From the NCBI GenBank assembly GCA_963763135.1, contig CAVXNJ010000010.1, forward strand, positions 558,001 to 622,000: a stretch of DNA of 64,000 nt, given 5' to 3'. The notes below the pieces were generated by a model, which did not search any database, had not been told where the DNA came from, and saw only the letters and a list, made by a program, of their open reading frames with translations. Positions 18,028 through 25,260 of the stretch are shown in pieces (within the stretch, counting starts at the first letter, position 1; each line of letters begins with the position of its first letter). Both the position numbers and the translations under genes were made by a program. The stretch comes from JANMZO01 sp963763135 (GTDB taxonomy: Bacteria; Actinomycetota; Acidimicrobiia; Acidimicrobiales; JANYDT01).

Positions 18028-18999
18028 ATGAGCACCGAGGCGATGCCCTACGACATCGCCCCCATGCTGGCCACGCCCGGCGTGCTTCCGACCGGCGGAG
18101 ACTGGTTGTATGAGGTGAAGTGGGATGGTGTGCGTGGCCTGGTCGCCCTCGACTCTGCGTCGCCCAACCCAATCCGCATCACCACGCGACTCGGAAACGA
18201 TGCGACCGGTGCGTACCCCGAGTTCCGTACGCTTCCCGAGATGATGGGCGACACGGCGGTTCTGCTCGATGGCGAGATAGTGGCCTTCGATCAGGGGAAG
18301 CCGTCCTTCAACAAGATTCAGGAACGAATCGCCGTTCGCGGTCGCGATGCGGAAGCACGCGCGCTTACCAATCCCGTGGTGTTTGTGGTCTTCGACATCC
18401 TTCATCTCAACGGGCATTCGACGCGCTCATTGCCGCAGCGGAATCGGCGAGCACTGCTCGAACAACTCCCGCTCGACGCCGGCACCTCATGGCGACTTTC
18501 GAGCGTCTACGACGACGGCGAAATGCTCTTCGAGTCGACCAAGGCGGCCGGTCTCGAGGGAATAGTTGCGAAGCGACCCGACGCACCGTATCGGGCGGGG
18601 GTGCGCTCACCGGCGTGGGTCAAGATCAAGCACAACACCGTCGACGAGTTCGTCATCGGTGGATGGGTTCCGGGAGAAGGTCGCCGCGAGCAGACGATAG
18701 GTGCGCTTATCTTAGGGATTCGTTCCGGCAACGATCCGCACTCGCCCCTGACATTCGTCGGCAAGGTTGGAACCGGCTTCACCGCCGCGGAACTGGACCG
18801 GATCCACGACCGACTGTCGCCACTCCGGCGGCCCACTCGCCCATTCATCGAAGACCCGGCGGAGCGAACGGCGGTATGGGTTGAACCGACCGAATCCTGT
18901 CGCGTTGAGTTCCGCGAGTGGACCCACACCGGGACCATACGGTTCCCATCGTACAAGGGCATGGTGGAGAAGCACGTCGAAGACGGAACGTTTGAATAG
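18028..18999 (+). CDS. ATP-dependent DNA ligase, LigD ligase-domain type
   Basis: A 323-residue stand-alone ligase. The adenylated lysine is in KWDG (Lys 31), and the other nucleotidyltransferase motifs are LLDGEIVAF, FVVFDIL, LEGIVAKR (about 176-183) and WVKIK (near 200), followed by an OB domain ending RFPSYKGM. It seals nicks or ends in DNA repair. The phosphoesterase and polymerase parts of full LigD are absent; a polymerase-only gene and Ku are 3-4 kb downstream, so the repair set is split. ATG 18028 lies 30 bp after hemY. Confidence 0.92.
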   Translation: MSTEAMPYDIAPMLATPGVLPTGGDWLYEVKWDGVRGLVALDSASPNPIRITTRLGNDATGAYPEFRTLPEMMGDTAVLLDGEIVAFDQGKPSFNKIQERIAVRGRDAEARALTNPVVFVVFDILHLNGHSTRSLPQRNRRALLEQLPLDAGTSWRLSSVYDDGEMLFESTKAAGLEGIVAKRPDAPYRAGVRSPAWVKIKHNTVDEFVIGGWVPGEGRREQTIGALILGIRSGNDPHSPLTFVGKVGTGFTAAELDRIHDRLSPLRRPTRPFIEDPAERTAVWVEPTESCRVEFREWTHTGTIRFPSYKGMVEKHVEDGTFE

Positions 19000-19014
19000 G
19001 CCCTCGTGTAACGG

Positions 19015-19053
19015 TGGACAGTCCTCAGGAGAACTTGCTAGCATTCTAGAATG
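19015..19053 (+). promoter_or_regulatory. promoter with palindromic operator for the methyltransferase gene
   Basis: TGGACA (19015-19020) and TAGCAT (19039-19044), with an 18-base spacer, form a reasonable promoter. The perfect 14-bp palindrome GCATTCTAGAATGC (19040-19053) covers the -10 box and ends 20 bases before the ATG, an ideal place for a repressor. No regulator gene with an obvious match is adjacent. Confidence 0.45.
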
Positions 19054-19073
19054 CAAGCAGCTTGGGAGACGAC

Positions 19074-19934
19074 ATGGCCGCAGACACAAACCAGATAGCA
19101 CCCGAGAGCACCGCCGTGCGAGTGGCCCTGTGGCGCGCGTTGCATGTGCAGGTCGATCCACTCCCCCATGTCATCGACGACGTGGTCGGCCTCAAACTGG
19201 TCACATCCGACGATGAGTGGCGGAGTCGTCGAGACATGGACCCGGCGTCGACCGCGCGTTCTCGGGCGTCGATTGTCGGCCGCGCCCGCTTCATCGAAGA
19301 CACCGTCGCGGAGCAGATCGAACAAGGGGTGGCGCAATACGTCATCCTCGGTGCCGGACTCGATACATTCGCCCAGCGTCGGCCGGAGATTGCGTCTCGG
19401 ATGCGGGTATTCGAAATTGACCAGCCCGGACCACAGTCCTGGAAGCGCCAACGCCTGGTCGAACTCGGTTACGAAGTGCCCGAGTGGTTGCGGTTCGTGC
19501 CGGTCGACTTCGAGGCCGACGAATCGTGGTGGGAGAAACTCGCCAGCGCAGGATTCGAGTCCGACCAGCCGGCGATCGTCGTCTCGACCGGGGTCATCAT
19601 GTACCTCACCCGAGAGGCGAACGCAGCAACGTTTCGACACATTGCCTCCTTGGCTGCGGGATCAACGTTTGTCGCCACGTTCATGCTCCCGCTTGATCTC
19701 GTCGAGGCCGATGAGCGGCCCGGAATCGAGGCGACACACCGATTTGCCCAGCTCGGAGGAACGCCGTTCATCAGCCTGTTCGCGCCCGGGGAGATCCTCG
19801 AGTTTGCCCGTGAGTGCGGCTTTCGTGAGACGAGGCATGTGTCGGATGCTGACCTTGCCAGTCGCTATTTCGGTGAACGGACCGATGGCCTGCGGCCTTC
19901 GAGCTCCGAGCAGATTCTCGTTGCCACGACATAG
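19074..19934 (+). CDS. class I SAM-dependent methyltransferase (LCMT/TIGR00027 type)
   Basis: A 286-residue methyltransferase related to leucine carboxyl methyltransferases. It has RAR at 70-72, the SAM-binding VILGAGLDTFAQR (90-102), FEIDQP (about 113-118), and GVIMYL later in the fold. Many actinobacterial members of this group are O-methyltransferases of unknown substrate. ATG 19074 is chosen because GGGAG lies 5-6 bases upstream; an in-frame TTG at 19062 is less likely. Its promoter carries a palindrome across the -10. Confidence 0.88.
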   Translation: MAADTNQIAPESTAVRVALWRALHVQVDPLPHVIDDVVGLKLVTSDDEWRSRRDMDPASTARSRASIVGRARFIEDTVAEQIEQGVAQYVILGAGLDTFAQRRPEIASRMRVFEIDQPGPQSWKRQRLVELGYEVPEWLRFVPVDFEADESWWEKLASAGFESDQPAIVVSTGVIMYLTREANAATFRHIASLAAGSTFVATFMLPLDLVEADERPGIEATHRFAQLGGTPFISLFAPGEILEFARECGFRETRHVSDADLASRYFGERTDGLRPSSSEQILVATT

Positions 19935-19967
19935 CCACCCGCACCTCAGCAAGCTACGTTGACACCC

Positions 19968-20141
19968 ATGGGCGACACCGGAGACCGAGACGTGAAGCAA
20001 TTCAACGTCTACCTACCTTCTGAGCTCATCCGCGAGCTCAAACATCATGCGGTCGATACCGAGCAGTCGCTGTCGGCCATCGTCACCACCGCCCTCGAGC
20101 GGTACCTCAAAGAACAGAAGCGACGCAAGGGAAAGGACTGA
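19968..20141 (+). CDS. ribbon-helix-helix (CopG/Arc-type) DNA-binding protein
   Basis: A 57-residue protein. The strand KQFNVYLPSELIRELKHHA followed by helices SLSAIVTTALERYLKE is a ribbon-helix-helix fold, which dimerises and inserts a beta ribbon into the major groove. Such proteins are often antitoxins or local repressors. The next gene begins 1 base after its stop and encodes a VOC protein, not a recognisable toxin. It could regulate this two-gene unit, or the 13-bp repeat AACCGGTTGTCCT downstream of it. ATG 19968 is used; an in-frame TTG at 19959 overlaps a TTGACA that may instead be a -35 box. Confidence 0.8.
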   Translation: MGDTGDRDVKQFNVYLPSELIRELKHHAVDTEQSLSAIVTTALERYLKEQKRRKGKD

Positions 20142-20142
20142 T

Positions 20143-20541
20143 ATGGCCACCGAAGGCTTCGTCGGTTTCTACATCGAAACCCGAAATTACGGGGCCACCG
20201 CGGCCTTCTGGAAATCGCTCGGGTTTGAAAACCAGTTCGAAACCGGTCACGGCTCCGGACAGTGGGTTCACCCGAGCGGTGGGCCCTACATCTTCATTGC
20301 CGAGCGAGGTGACCTCGACGTTCCCCTCACGACGCACCCGGTTCTCGGGGTCGCCGACGCGACGGCATTCCGACCCTCGCGTCCGCCCGAGTTCATCCGG
20401 GAGTTCGAGCCGCAGCACTGGGACATGACCGAGGCATTGATTGCCGACCCCGACGGGCGAGCTGTGAGCCTCCAGGCCCCACTCCCACCTGGCGTGAGCG
20501 CTCCCGACATGGACACACATCACGAGGAGACCTACGGCTGA
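20143..20541 (+). CDS. VOC (glyoxalase/bleomycin resistance) family protein
   Basis: A 132-residue protein with the vicinal oxygen chelate fold: VGFYIETRNYGATAAFWKSLGFE at the start and EALIADPDGRAVSLQ at the end, the latter resembling the DPDG metal-site region of the family. It has one paired beta-alpha-beta3 module set, the size of typical glyoxalase-like or antibiotic-binding members. The substrate is unknown. ATG 20143 follows the ribbon-helix-helix stop by one base, behind GGAAAGGA, so both are made from one transcript. Confidence 0.85.
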   Translation: MATEGFVGFYIETRNYGATAAFWKSLGFENQFETGHGSGQWVHPSGGPYIFIAERGDLDVPLTTHPVLGVADATAFRPSRPPEFIREFEPQHWDMTEALIADPDGRAVSLQAPLPPGVSAPDMDTHHEETYG

Positions 20542-20544
20542 CCG

Positions 20545-20583
20545 AACCGGTTGTCCTAACCGGTTGTCCTAACCGGGGTTGTC
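20545..20583. repeat. 13-bp tandem repeat with AACCGGTT palindrome
   Basis: AACCGGTTGTCCT occurs at 20545-20557 and 20558-20570, followed by a partial third copy AACCGG..TTGTC to 20583. Each full unit contains the palindrome AACCGGTT. The repeat sits between the VOC gene and the FMN reductase gene, 57 bp upstream of the latter's ATG, so it may be an operator array. Confidence 0.65.
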
Positions 20584-20639
20584 TTCGCCGAGTTGCCCCG
20601 GTCGGACGTAAGCGTTCGCCATCCCGGTACGCTCGGGTC

Positions 20640-21233
20640 ATGCGCATTGCCCTGTTCTGCGGAAGCCTTGGTGCCGCTTCAGCCAACCGAGCGGCCCTCG
20701 ACGTGGCGGCCTCCTACCTGGTCGAACGCGGCACGGACGTCGAAACAGCTTCCGGGCTTGACCGGATTCCGGCGTTTCGGCCGGAGCTCGTCGACGACGC
20801 ACCCGAAGCGGTCATCACATTACGGTCCCTGTTCGAGCGCTCCGATGGCGTCCTGCTCGCGGCGCCCGAATACGCGGGCGGTGTGGCGGGAATGGTCAAG
20901 AACGCAACCGACTGGATGGTCGGGGCGGGATCGCTCTATCGCAAGCCGATCGGCGTTCTCAGTGCCGGAACCTCCGGTGGCAGCAACGCCATAGAGCAAC
21001 TGGTCCGAACGCTGACCTGGCAGGGAGCACTGGTGCTGGCCACCCTGGGGATCGCCGCGCCCCGAACGAAAATGGACGAGGCGGGCAGTTTCACTGATCC
21101 GGCGACAATCTCCGAAATTCAACGCTGGGCCGAGCAGGTTCGTGAGGCACCTACGCTGTCAGCGGCCGAGACGCACAGCCGGGTCGCTCCAATCGTGAAC
21201 GGCTACGGTCTCGATCCGGCCCACCTTGGGTAG
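20640..21233 (+). CDS. NADPH-dependent FMN reductase family protein
   Basis: A 197-residue flavodoxin-fold protein. GSLGAASANRAALD near 9-22 forms the FMN phosphate loop, and APEYAGGVAGMVKNATDW (74-91) matches the flavin-binding segment of NADPH-dependent FMN reductases. It would reduce flavins or quinones with NADPH in the cytoplasm. ATG 20640 is the first start after the repeat array. Ku follows 162 bp downstream on the same strand, with no good terminator seen between. Confidence 0.9.
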   Translation: MRIALFCGSLGAASANRAALDVAASYLVERGTDVETASGLDRIPAFRPELVDDAPEAVITLRSLFERSDGVLLAAPEYAGGVAGMVKNATDWMVGAGSLYRKPIGVLSAGTSGGSNAIEQLVRTLTWQGALVLATLGIAAPRTKMDEAGSFTDPATISEIQRWAEQVREAPTLSAAETHSRVAPIVNGYGLDPAHLG

Positions 21234-21395
21234 CAACCCAGAAGGCGCAGTTCTACGTCCGAGCGATCCTGCTCCGGAGTCGAAAAGGTAACCGTAGGAA
21301 ACCTTTTTGGCTCCCGAGTGACCGGGGCTTAGTACCATCGCCAGAAGCATCACCTGCCCGACCCTCTTTACGAGCGCACGAATCGGAGTACACCC

Positions 21396-22196
21396 ATGGC
21401 CCCTCGCCCGATATGGACCGGCACCATCAGCTTCGCTCTGCTCAGTGTGCCCGTGAAGCTCTACACGGCGACCCGCTCCAAAGACATCAGCTTCAACCAG
21501 ATCGAGAAGTCGACCGGGGCCCGCATCAAGCAGAAGAAGGTGTCGTCGGTAACCGGCGAGGAAGTGGCAAGCGACGACATCGTCAAGGGTTACAAACTGG
21601 GCGGCGATTCGTATGTGCTCATCGAATCCGAAGAGCTCGAGGCGCTCGCACCGAGGGACGCAGCCAACGAGAAGACCATTCGGATCCTCGACTTTGTAAA
21701 GCTCGACGACATCGACCCCGTCTACTTCGAGAAGGCGTATTACATCGCTCCTGAGAAGGGTGGGTTGCGGCCGTATGCACTGCTGGCGAAGGCCATGCAG
21801 GAGACCGGCAAGGTCGCTATCGCCAAGGTGGTCATGCACAACCGCGAGTACCTCACCGCGATTCGTACGGTCGGCAACGCACTCTGCATGGAAACCATGC
21901 TCTTCGGCGACGAAGTCGTGTCGACCACGGAAATCGACGGCATTCCCGACAAGGCCATCGACATTGCCGACAAGGAACTGGAAATGGCGAAGATGCTCGT
22001 CGAAACCTCGTCGGGAGAGTTCGAGCCCGACAAATACCGCGACGAGTACCGCGACAAAGTCATGGCGATGATCGAGGCCAAGGCATCGGGGCACACCTTC
22101 GAAACGCCGAAGCTCGAAGAGCCCACCAAAGTTGTCGATCTCATGGCTGCCCTGGAAGCAAGTCTCGCGGCGGCGAAGGCCAAGAAGGCGTCGTAG
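21396..22196 (+). CDS. ku: Ku protein (non-homologous end joining)
   Basis: A 266-residue bacterial Ku. It opens with RPIWTGTISFALLSVPVKLYTAT, the canonical N-terminus, and carries EKAYYIAP and a C-terminal helix rich in Glu, Lys and Ala (AALEASLAAAKAKKAS). The homodimer forms a ring on double-strand DNA ends and recruits LigD-type enzymes. It lies 52 bp upstream of the LigD polymerase gene and about 2.4 kb after the ligase gene. ATG 21396 is preceded by CGGAGTACACCC. Confidence 0.96.
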   Translation: MAPRPIWTGTISFALLSVPVKLYTATRSKDISFNQIEKSTGARIKQKKVSSVTGEEVASDDIVKGYKLGGDSYVLIESEELEALAPRDAANEKTIRILDFVKLDDIDPVYFEKAYYIAPEKGGLRPYALLAKAMQETGKVAIAKVVMHNREYLTAIRTVGNALCMETMLFGDEVVSTTEIDGIPDKAIDIADKELEMAKMLVETSSGEFEPDKYRDEYRDKVMAMIEAKASGHTFETPKLEEPTKVVDLMAALEASLAAAKAKKAS

Positions 22197-22247
22197 GGCT
22201 GAGCCGGCCGACGTTCCAACCAGCCACCACCGAAAGCCAGCTTGCCC

Positions 22248-23090
22248 ATGAGCGAGACCTTTGTGGAAATCGAAGGCCGCACACTGAAGCTCACGAATCT
22301 CGACAAGATCCTCTTTCCGAATGGTTTTACCAAAGGCCAGATGATCGATTACTACGTGCGCGTAGCACCTCGGATGTTGCCGCATTTGAGCGGTCGAAAC
22401 GTCACCATGGTCCGATGGCCCGACGGAGTCAACGGCGAGCACTTTTTCGCAAAGTCCGTCCCAAGCCACGCTCCTGAATGGATCGAACGGGTCAAGCTGA
22501 AAGACAACACCTACATCGTCTGTCGAGACCTTCCCACACTGGTGTTCATGGCCAACCTCGCGGCGCTGGAGCTCCACGTTCCGATGCATCGAATTGCTGA
22601 CGGCAACGAGAACCCCGACGACCTGGTTTTTGACCTTGACCCCGGACCCGGAACCGACATCGGCACGTGCTGCGAAGTTGCCCTGCTGATTCGGGAATTC
22701 CTCCAACCGCTCGGTCTTGATACGAGAGCAAAGACCAGCGGGTCAAAAGGGATGCAAATATATGCACGCGTACCACCCAACATGGGATACGGCGGGCCCG
22801 GAGGAACCACCGAGTTCGCCAAGCGGCTCGCCGAAGGCATGGAAATCGCCCATCCCAATCTGATCGTGTCGAAGATGACCAAAGAACTCCGCACCGGCAA
22901 GGTATTGATCGACTGGAGTCAGAACGTTCGAGCCAAAACGACGGTCTGCGTGTGGTCATTACGAGCCCGGGAGGAGCCGACGGTATCGACACCGGTGAGC
23001 TGGGAGGAGATTGAAAAGTCGGTGAACACCACAAACCTACGGTTCACCGCGGCACAGGCCCTCGAACGGCCGGATCTGTGGGCCGACTGA
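22248..23090 (+). CDS. LigD-type polymerase (primase-polymerase) protein
   Basis: A 280-residue archaeo-eukaryotic-primase-type polymerase. The catalytic acidic pair is in FDLDPGPG (Asp 129 and Asp 131), SGSKGMQIY (164-172) forms the nucleotide-binding loop, and the third Asp is in LIDWSQN (Asp 222). In LigD this domain fills gaps during end joining; here it stands alone beside Ku, with no nuclease or ligase domain attached. ATG 22248 is preferred over TTG 22242. It probably shares a transcript with ku. Confidence 0.92.
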   Translation: MSETFVEIEGRTLKLTNLDKILFPNGFTKGQMIDYYVRVAPRMLPHLSGRNVTMVRWPDGVNGEHFFAKSVPSHAPEWIERVKLKDNTYIVCRDLPTLVFMANLAALELHVPMHRIADGNENPDDLVFDLDPGPGTDIGTCCEVALLIREFLQPLGLDTRAKTSGSKGMQIYARVPPNMGYGGPGGTTEFAKRLAEGMEIAHPNLIVSKMTKELRTGKVLIDWSQNVRAKTTVCVWSLRAREEPTVSTPVSWEEIEKSVNTTNLRFTAAQALERPDLWAD

Positions 23091-23206
23091 TAACCGGCTG
23101 ATACCGCTGGTATGAACGCTGACTGATTTGCAGACCACTGAGGGGGCGGCCCCCGTTCGAGCGGCCGTGCACGGTAGGTCGTCAGCTGATGACAGGATGA
23201 AGTGTG

Positions 23207-24157
23207 ATGAACGTAGGCCCGTCGAACCACATCACCGCCACTGAGCTCGGACGCCAACTGGAGGCCCAGCTCCGCGAGGTCATCTTCGGCGCCGAATACA
23301 CGTTGCACCTCGTGGTCGCCACATTGCTTGCTGGTGGGCACGTGCTGCTCGAGGACCGGCCGGGTGTCGGTAAGACGCTCCTCGCGAAGGCCGTTGCGGC
23401 ATCGATTGGCGGAACCAGCGCGCGAGTTCAGGGCAGCATCGACATCCTCCCAAGCGATATCACCGGTTCGCTGATTCTCACCCCCGGAGAGGCTGACCCG
23501 TTTCGCTTCCTCGAGGGACCGGTCTTTCACAACGTGCTGTTGATAGACGAACTGAACCGCATCTCGCCGCGGGCTCAGGCCGCCCTACTTGAAGCGATGG
23601 AAGAACGCAGTGTCACGATCAACGGGGCTCAGCGGGCGCTGCCCGTGCCGTTCACGGTGTTCGCATCGCAGAACCACTCGTCGTCGACCGGTACGTACCC
23701 GCTGCTGCAGGGTCAGATCGACAGGTTCATGATCGGCGTCACCATGGGCATGCCCTCACCGGAGCAGGAATCATCGTTGCTGTTGGGTCAGCGGGGAACC
23801 GCCAAGCTGCACGATCTCAATCCCGTGACGACTCAGGATGAACTAGTACGCGCGCAGAAGGAAACCGCAGCGCTTTACGTCGACCCGCGAATTGCCGACT
23901 ACCTCGTGGGTCTCGCAACGTTCACCCGAGCGCAACTCGGGCCGTCTGCCGGAGCGTCGCCGCGCGCCAGCCTGATGGCGCTCGCACTGGCCAAGGCTCT
24001 CGCCGTGCTCGACGGCCGTGACTACGTAAGCCCCGACGACATTCAGAACGCCGTATTCCCGGCCTGGGGCATGCGCCTCCATCGCGACCAGACCGAACAG
24101 GCGGCGCGGCGACTCATCGCGAGCTACCTCGCTGCGGTGCCGACCCCGAGGGTGTAG
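23207..24157 (+). CDS. MoxR-family AAA+ ATPase
   Basis: A 316-residue AAA+ protein with Walker A GVGKT (53-57), Walker B LLIDELNR (111-118) and the MoxR segment ASQNHSSSTGTYPLLQGQIDRF. MoxR ATPases act as chaperones for cell-envelope or metalloenzyme maturation. It is followed by DUF58 and transglutaminase genes in the standard MoxR-DUF58-TgpA order. ATG 23207 and the adjacent GTG 23204 are both possible; the AGGATGAAG upstream fits either. Confidence 0.93.
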   Translation: MNVGPSNHITATELGRQLEAQLREVIFGAEYTLHLVVATLLAGGHVLLEDRPGVGKTLLAKAVAASIGGTSARVQGSIDILPSDITGSLILTPGEADPFRFLEGPVFHNVLLIDELNRISPRAQAALLEAMEERSVTINGAQRALPVPFTVFASQNHSSSTGTYPLLQGQIDRFMIGVTMGMPSPEQESSLLLGQRGTAKLHDLNPVTTQDELVRAQKETAALYVDPRIADYLVGLATFTRAQLGPSAGASPRASLMALALAKALAVLDGRDYVSPDDIQNAVFPAWGMRLHRDQTEQAARRLIASYLAAVPTPRV

Positions 24158-24162
24158 ATCGC

Positions 24163-25212
24163 ATGATCGGTCGGAAGACCCCTGAACCCAACGGTGGACC
24201 AGACCGCCGGAAACGGTGGCTGGTGACCCCGTTTGGCTGGTGCATGCTGACGCTCGGACTCGGAGCGCTGCTGCTACCGCGTCGGGTATTCGGTCGCGAA
24301 GACCCGCGCCCGATCGTCGGGATCGCGTTTCTCGTGCTGTTCTTCATCGAGGCCATCCTGTTGAAGTCCCGCGATGCGGCCGTCAGCGGAACGGCGACGA
24401 TTGCGCCGATCCTCGAGGTGGGTCGCGATGACCCGATCGAAATTCAGGCGTATGGCGTTGTTGCGGGAGTGCTGCGGGTACGGCACTTCTCCGTCGCCAC
24501 TGTCGATTCCGACGGGCGCGCCACACTTCACTGGAGCCCCAAACGACGCGGGATCTTCCGTTTGCGCGACGTGCGCCTGTGTATCGGCGGTCCGTTCGGC
24601 CTGCTCGAACGCACGAAGGAACTGGCACCCAACGGCCACGGTGTCGTATGCGTCGGGCCGAGCCGGCTACCGCTCGACTCCAGCGCGTTCGCCGCATGGT
24701 CCGCAACATTCGGACGCTCCGACGAGGAACCCGAGGAGCTGCACGGCATCAGGCTTTACACCCCCGGCGATGACGTGCGGGCAATCCACTGGCGCCTCAG
24801 CGCACGAGAGGGCCGACCAATGATCACGACCACGGTATCCCCTATTACCACCACAAAGATCGCCGTTGATTTGGGTCCGGTGGAAGGTCTCAAAGCCGAG
24901 TACTGGGCACAAATTGCGGCAACGTTTCTGGATCGGGAGCTACAAAAAGGCCCGATAGCTCTCGTGGTACGCGACAGCCAGGGCGTGGCCCTGATCGATA
25001 TCGCAAACCCGGCGGACGTCAGCGCCTCGCTGGCCGCGGCGATCCCCGGGGAGCCGGTGCCGATCGACGATGTCGCCGCGTATGTTGGCGCATGGCGAAA
25101 CGACCTGGTTGAGGCCGAACGCAAGGGCGTCGTCATCGTAAGCGACGACCGCTTTCCACCTGGCACGAACCGCCTGATCCCAACCGAGATGATGGCGGGC
25201 GACCGTGAGTAG
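24163..25212 (+). CDS. DUF58 domain membrane-anchored protein
   Basis: A 349-residue protein with two N-terminal hydrophobic helices (about 26-42 and 50-66), then a cytoplasmic beta-rich stretch and the DUF58 signature YTPGDDVRAIHWRLSAR at about 199-215. The last third resembles a von Willebrand A-like fold. It is the usual partner of MoxR ATPases and transglutaminase-like membrane proteins. It starts 5 bases after the moxR stop, so both are co-transcribed. Confidence 0.9.
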   Translation: MIGRKTPEPNGGPDRRKRWLVTPFGWCMLTLGLGALLLPRRVFGREDPRPIVGIAFLVLFFIEAILLKSRDAAVSGTATIAPILEVGRDDPIEIQAYGVVAGVLRVRHFSVATVDSDGRATLHWSPKRRGIFRLRDVRLCIGGPFGLLERTKELAPNGHGVVCVGPSRLPLDSSAFAAWSATFGRSDEEPEELHGIRLYTPGDDVRAIHWRLSAREGRPMITTTVSPITTTKIAVDLGPVEGLKAEYWAQIAATFLDRELQKGPIALVVRDSQGVALIDIANPADVSASLAAAIPGEPVPIDDVAAYVGAWRNDLVEAERKGVVIVSDDRFPPGTNRLIPTEMMAGDRE

Positions 25213-25260
25213 CCGGGCGCGACACGTACATCGAAATGTGGCGCGGATAGCGGTGACACG

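Noticed and set aside
21159..22706. Long minus-strand frame opposite ku and the LigD polymerase
   Set aside because: It spans two unmistakable plus-strand genes and their gap, with shadow composition.
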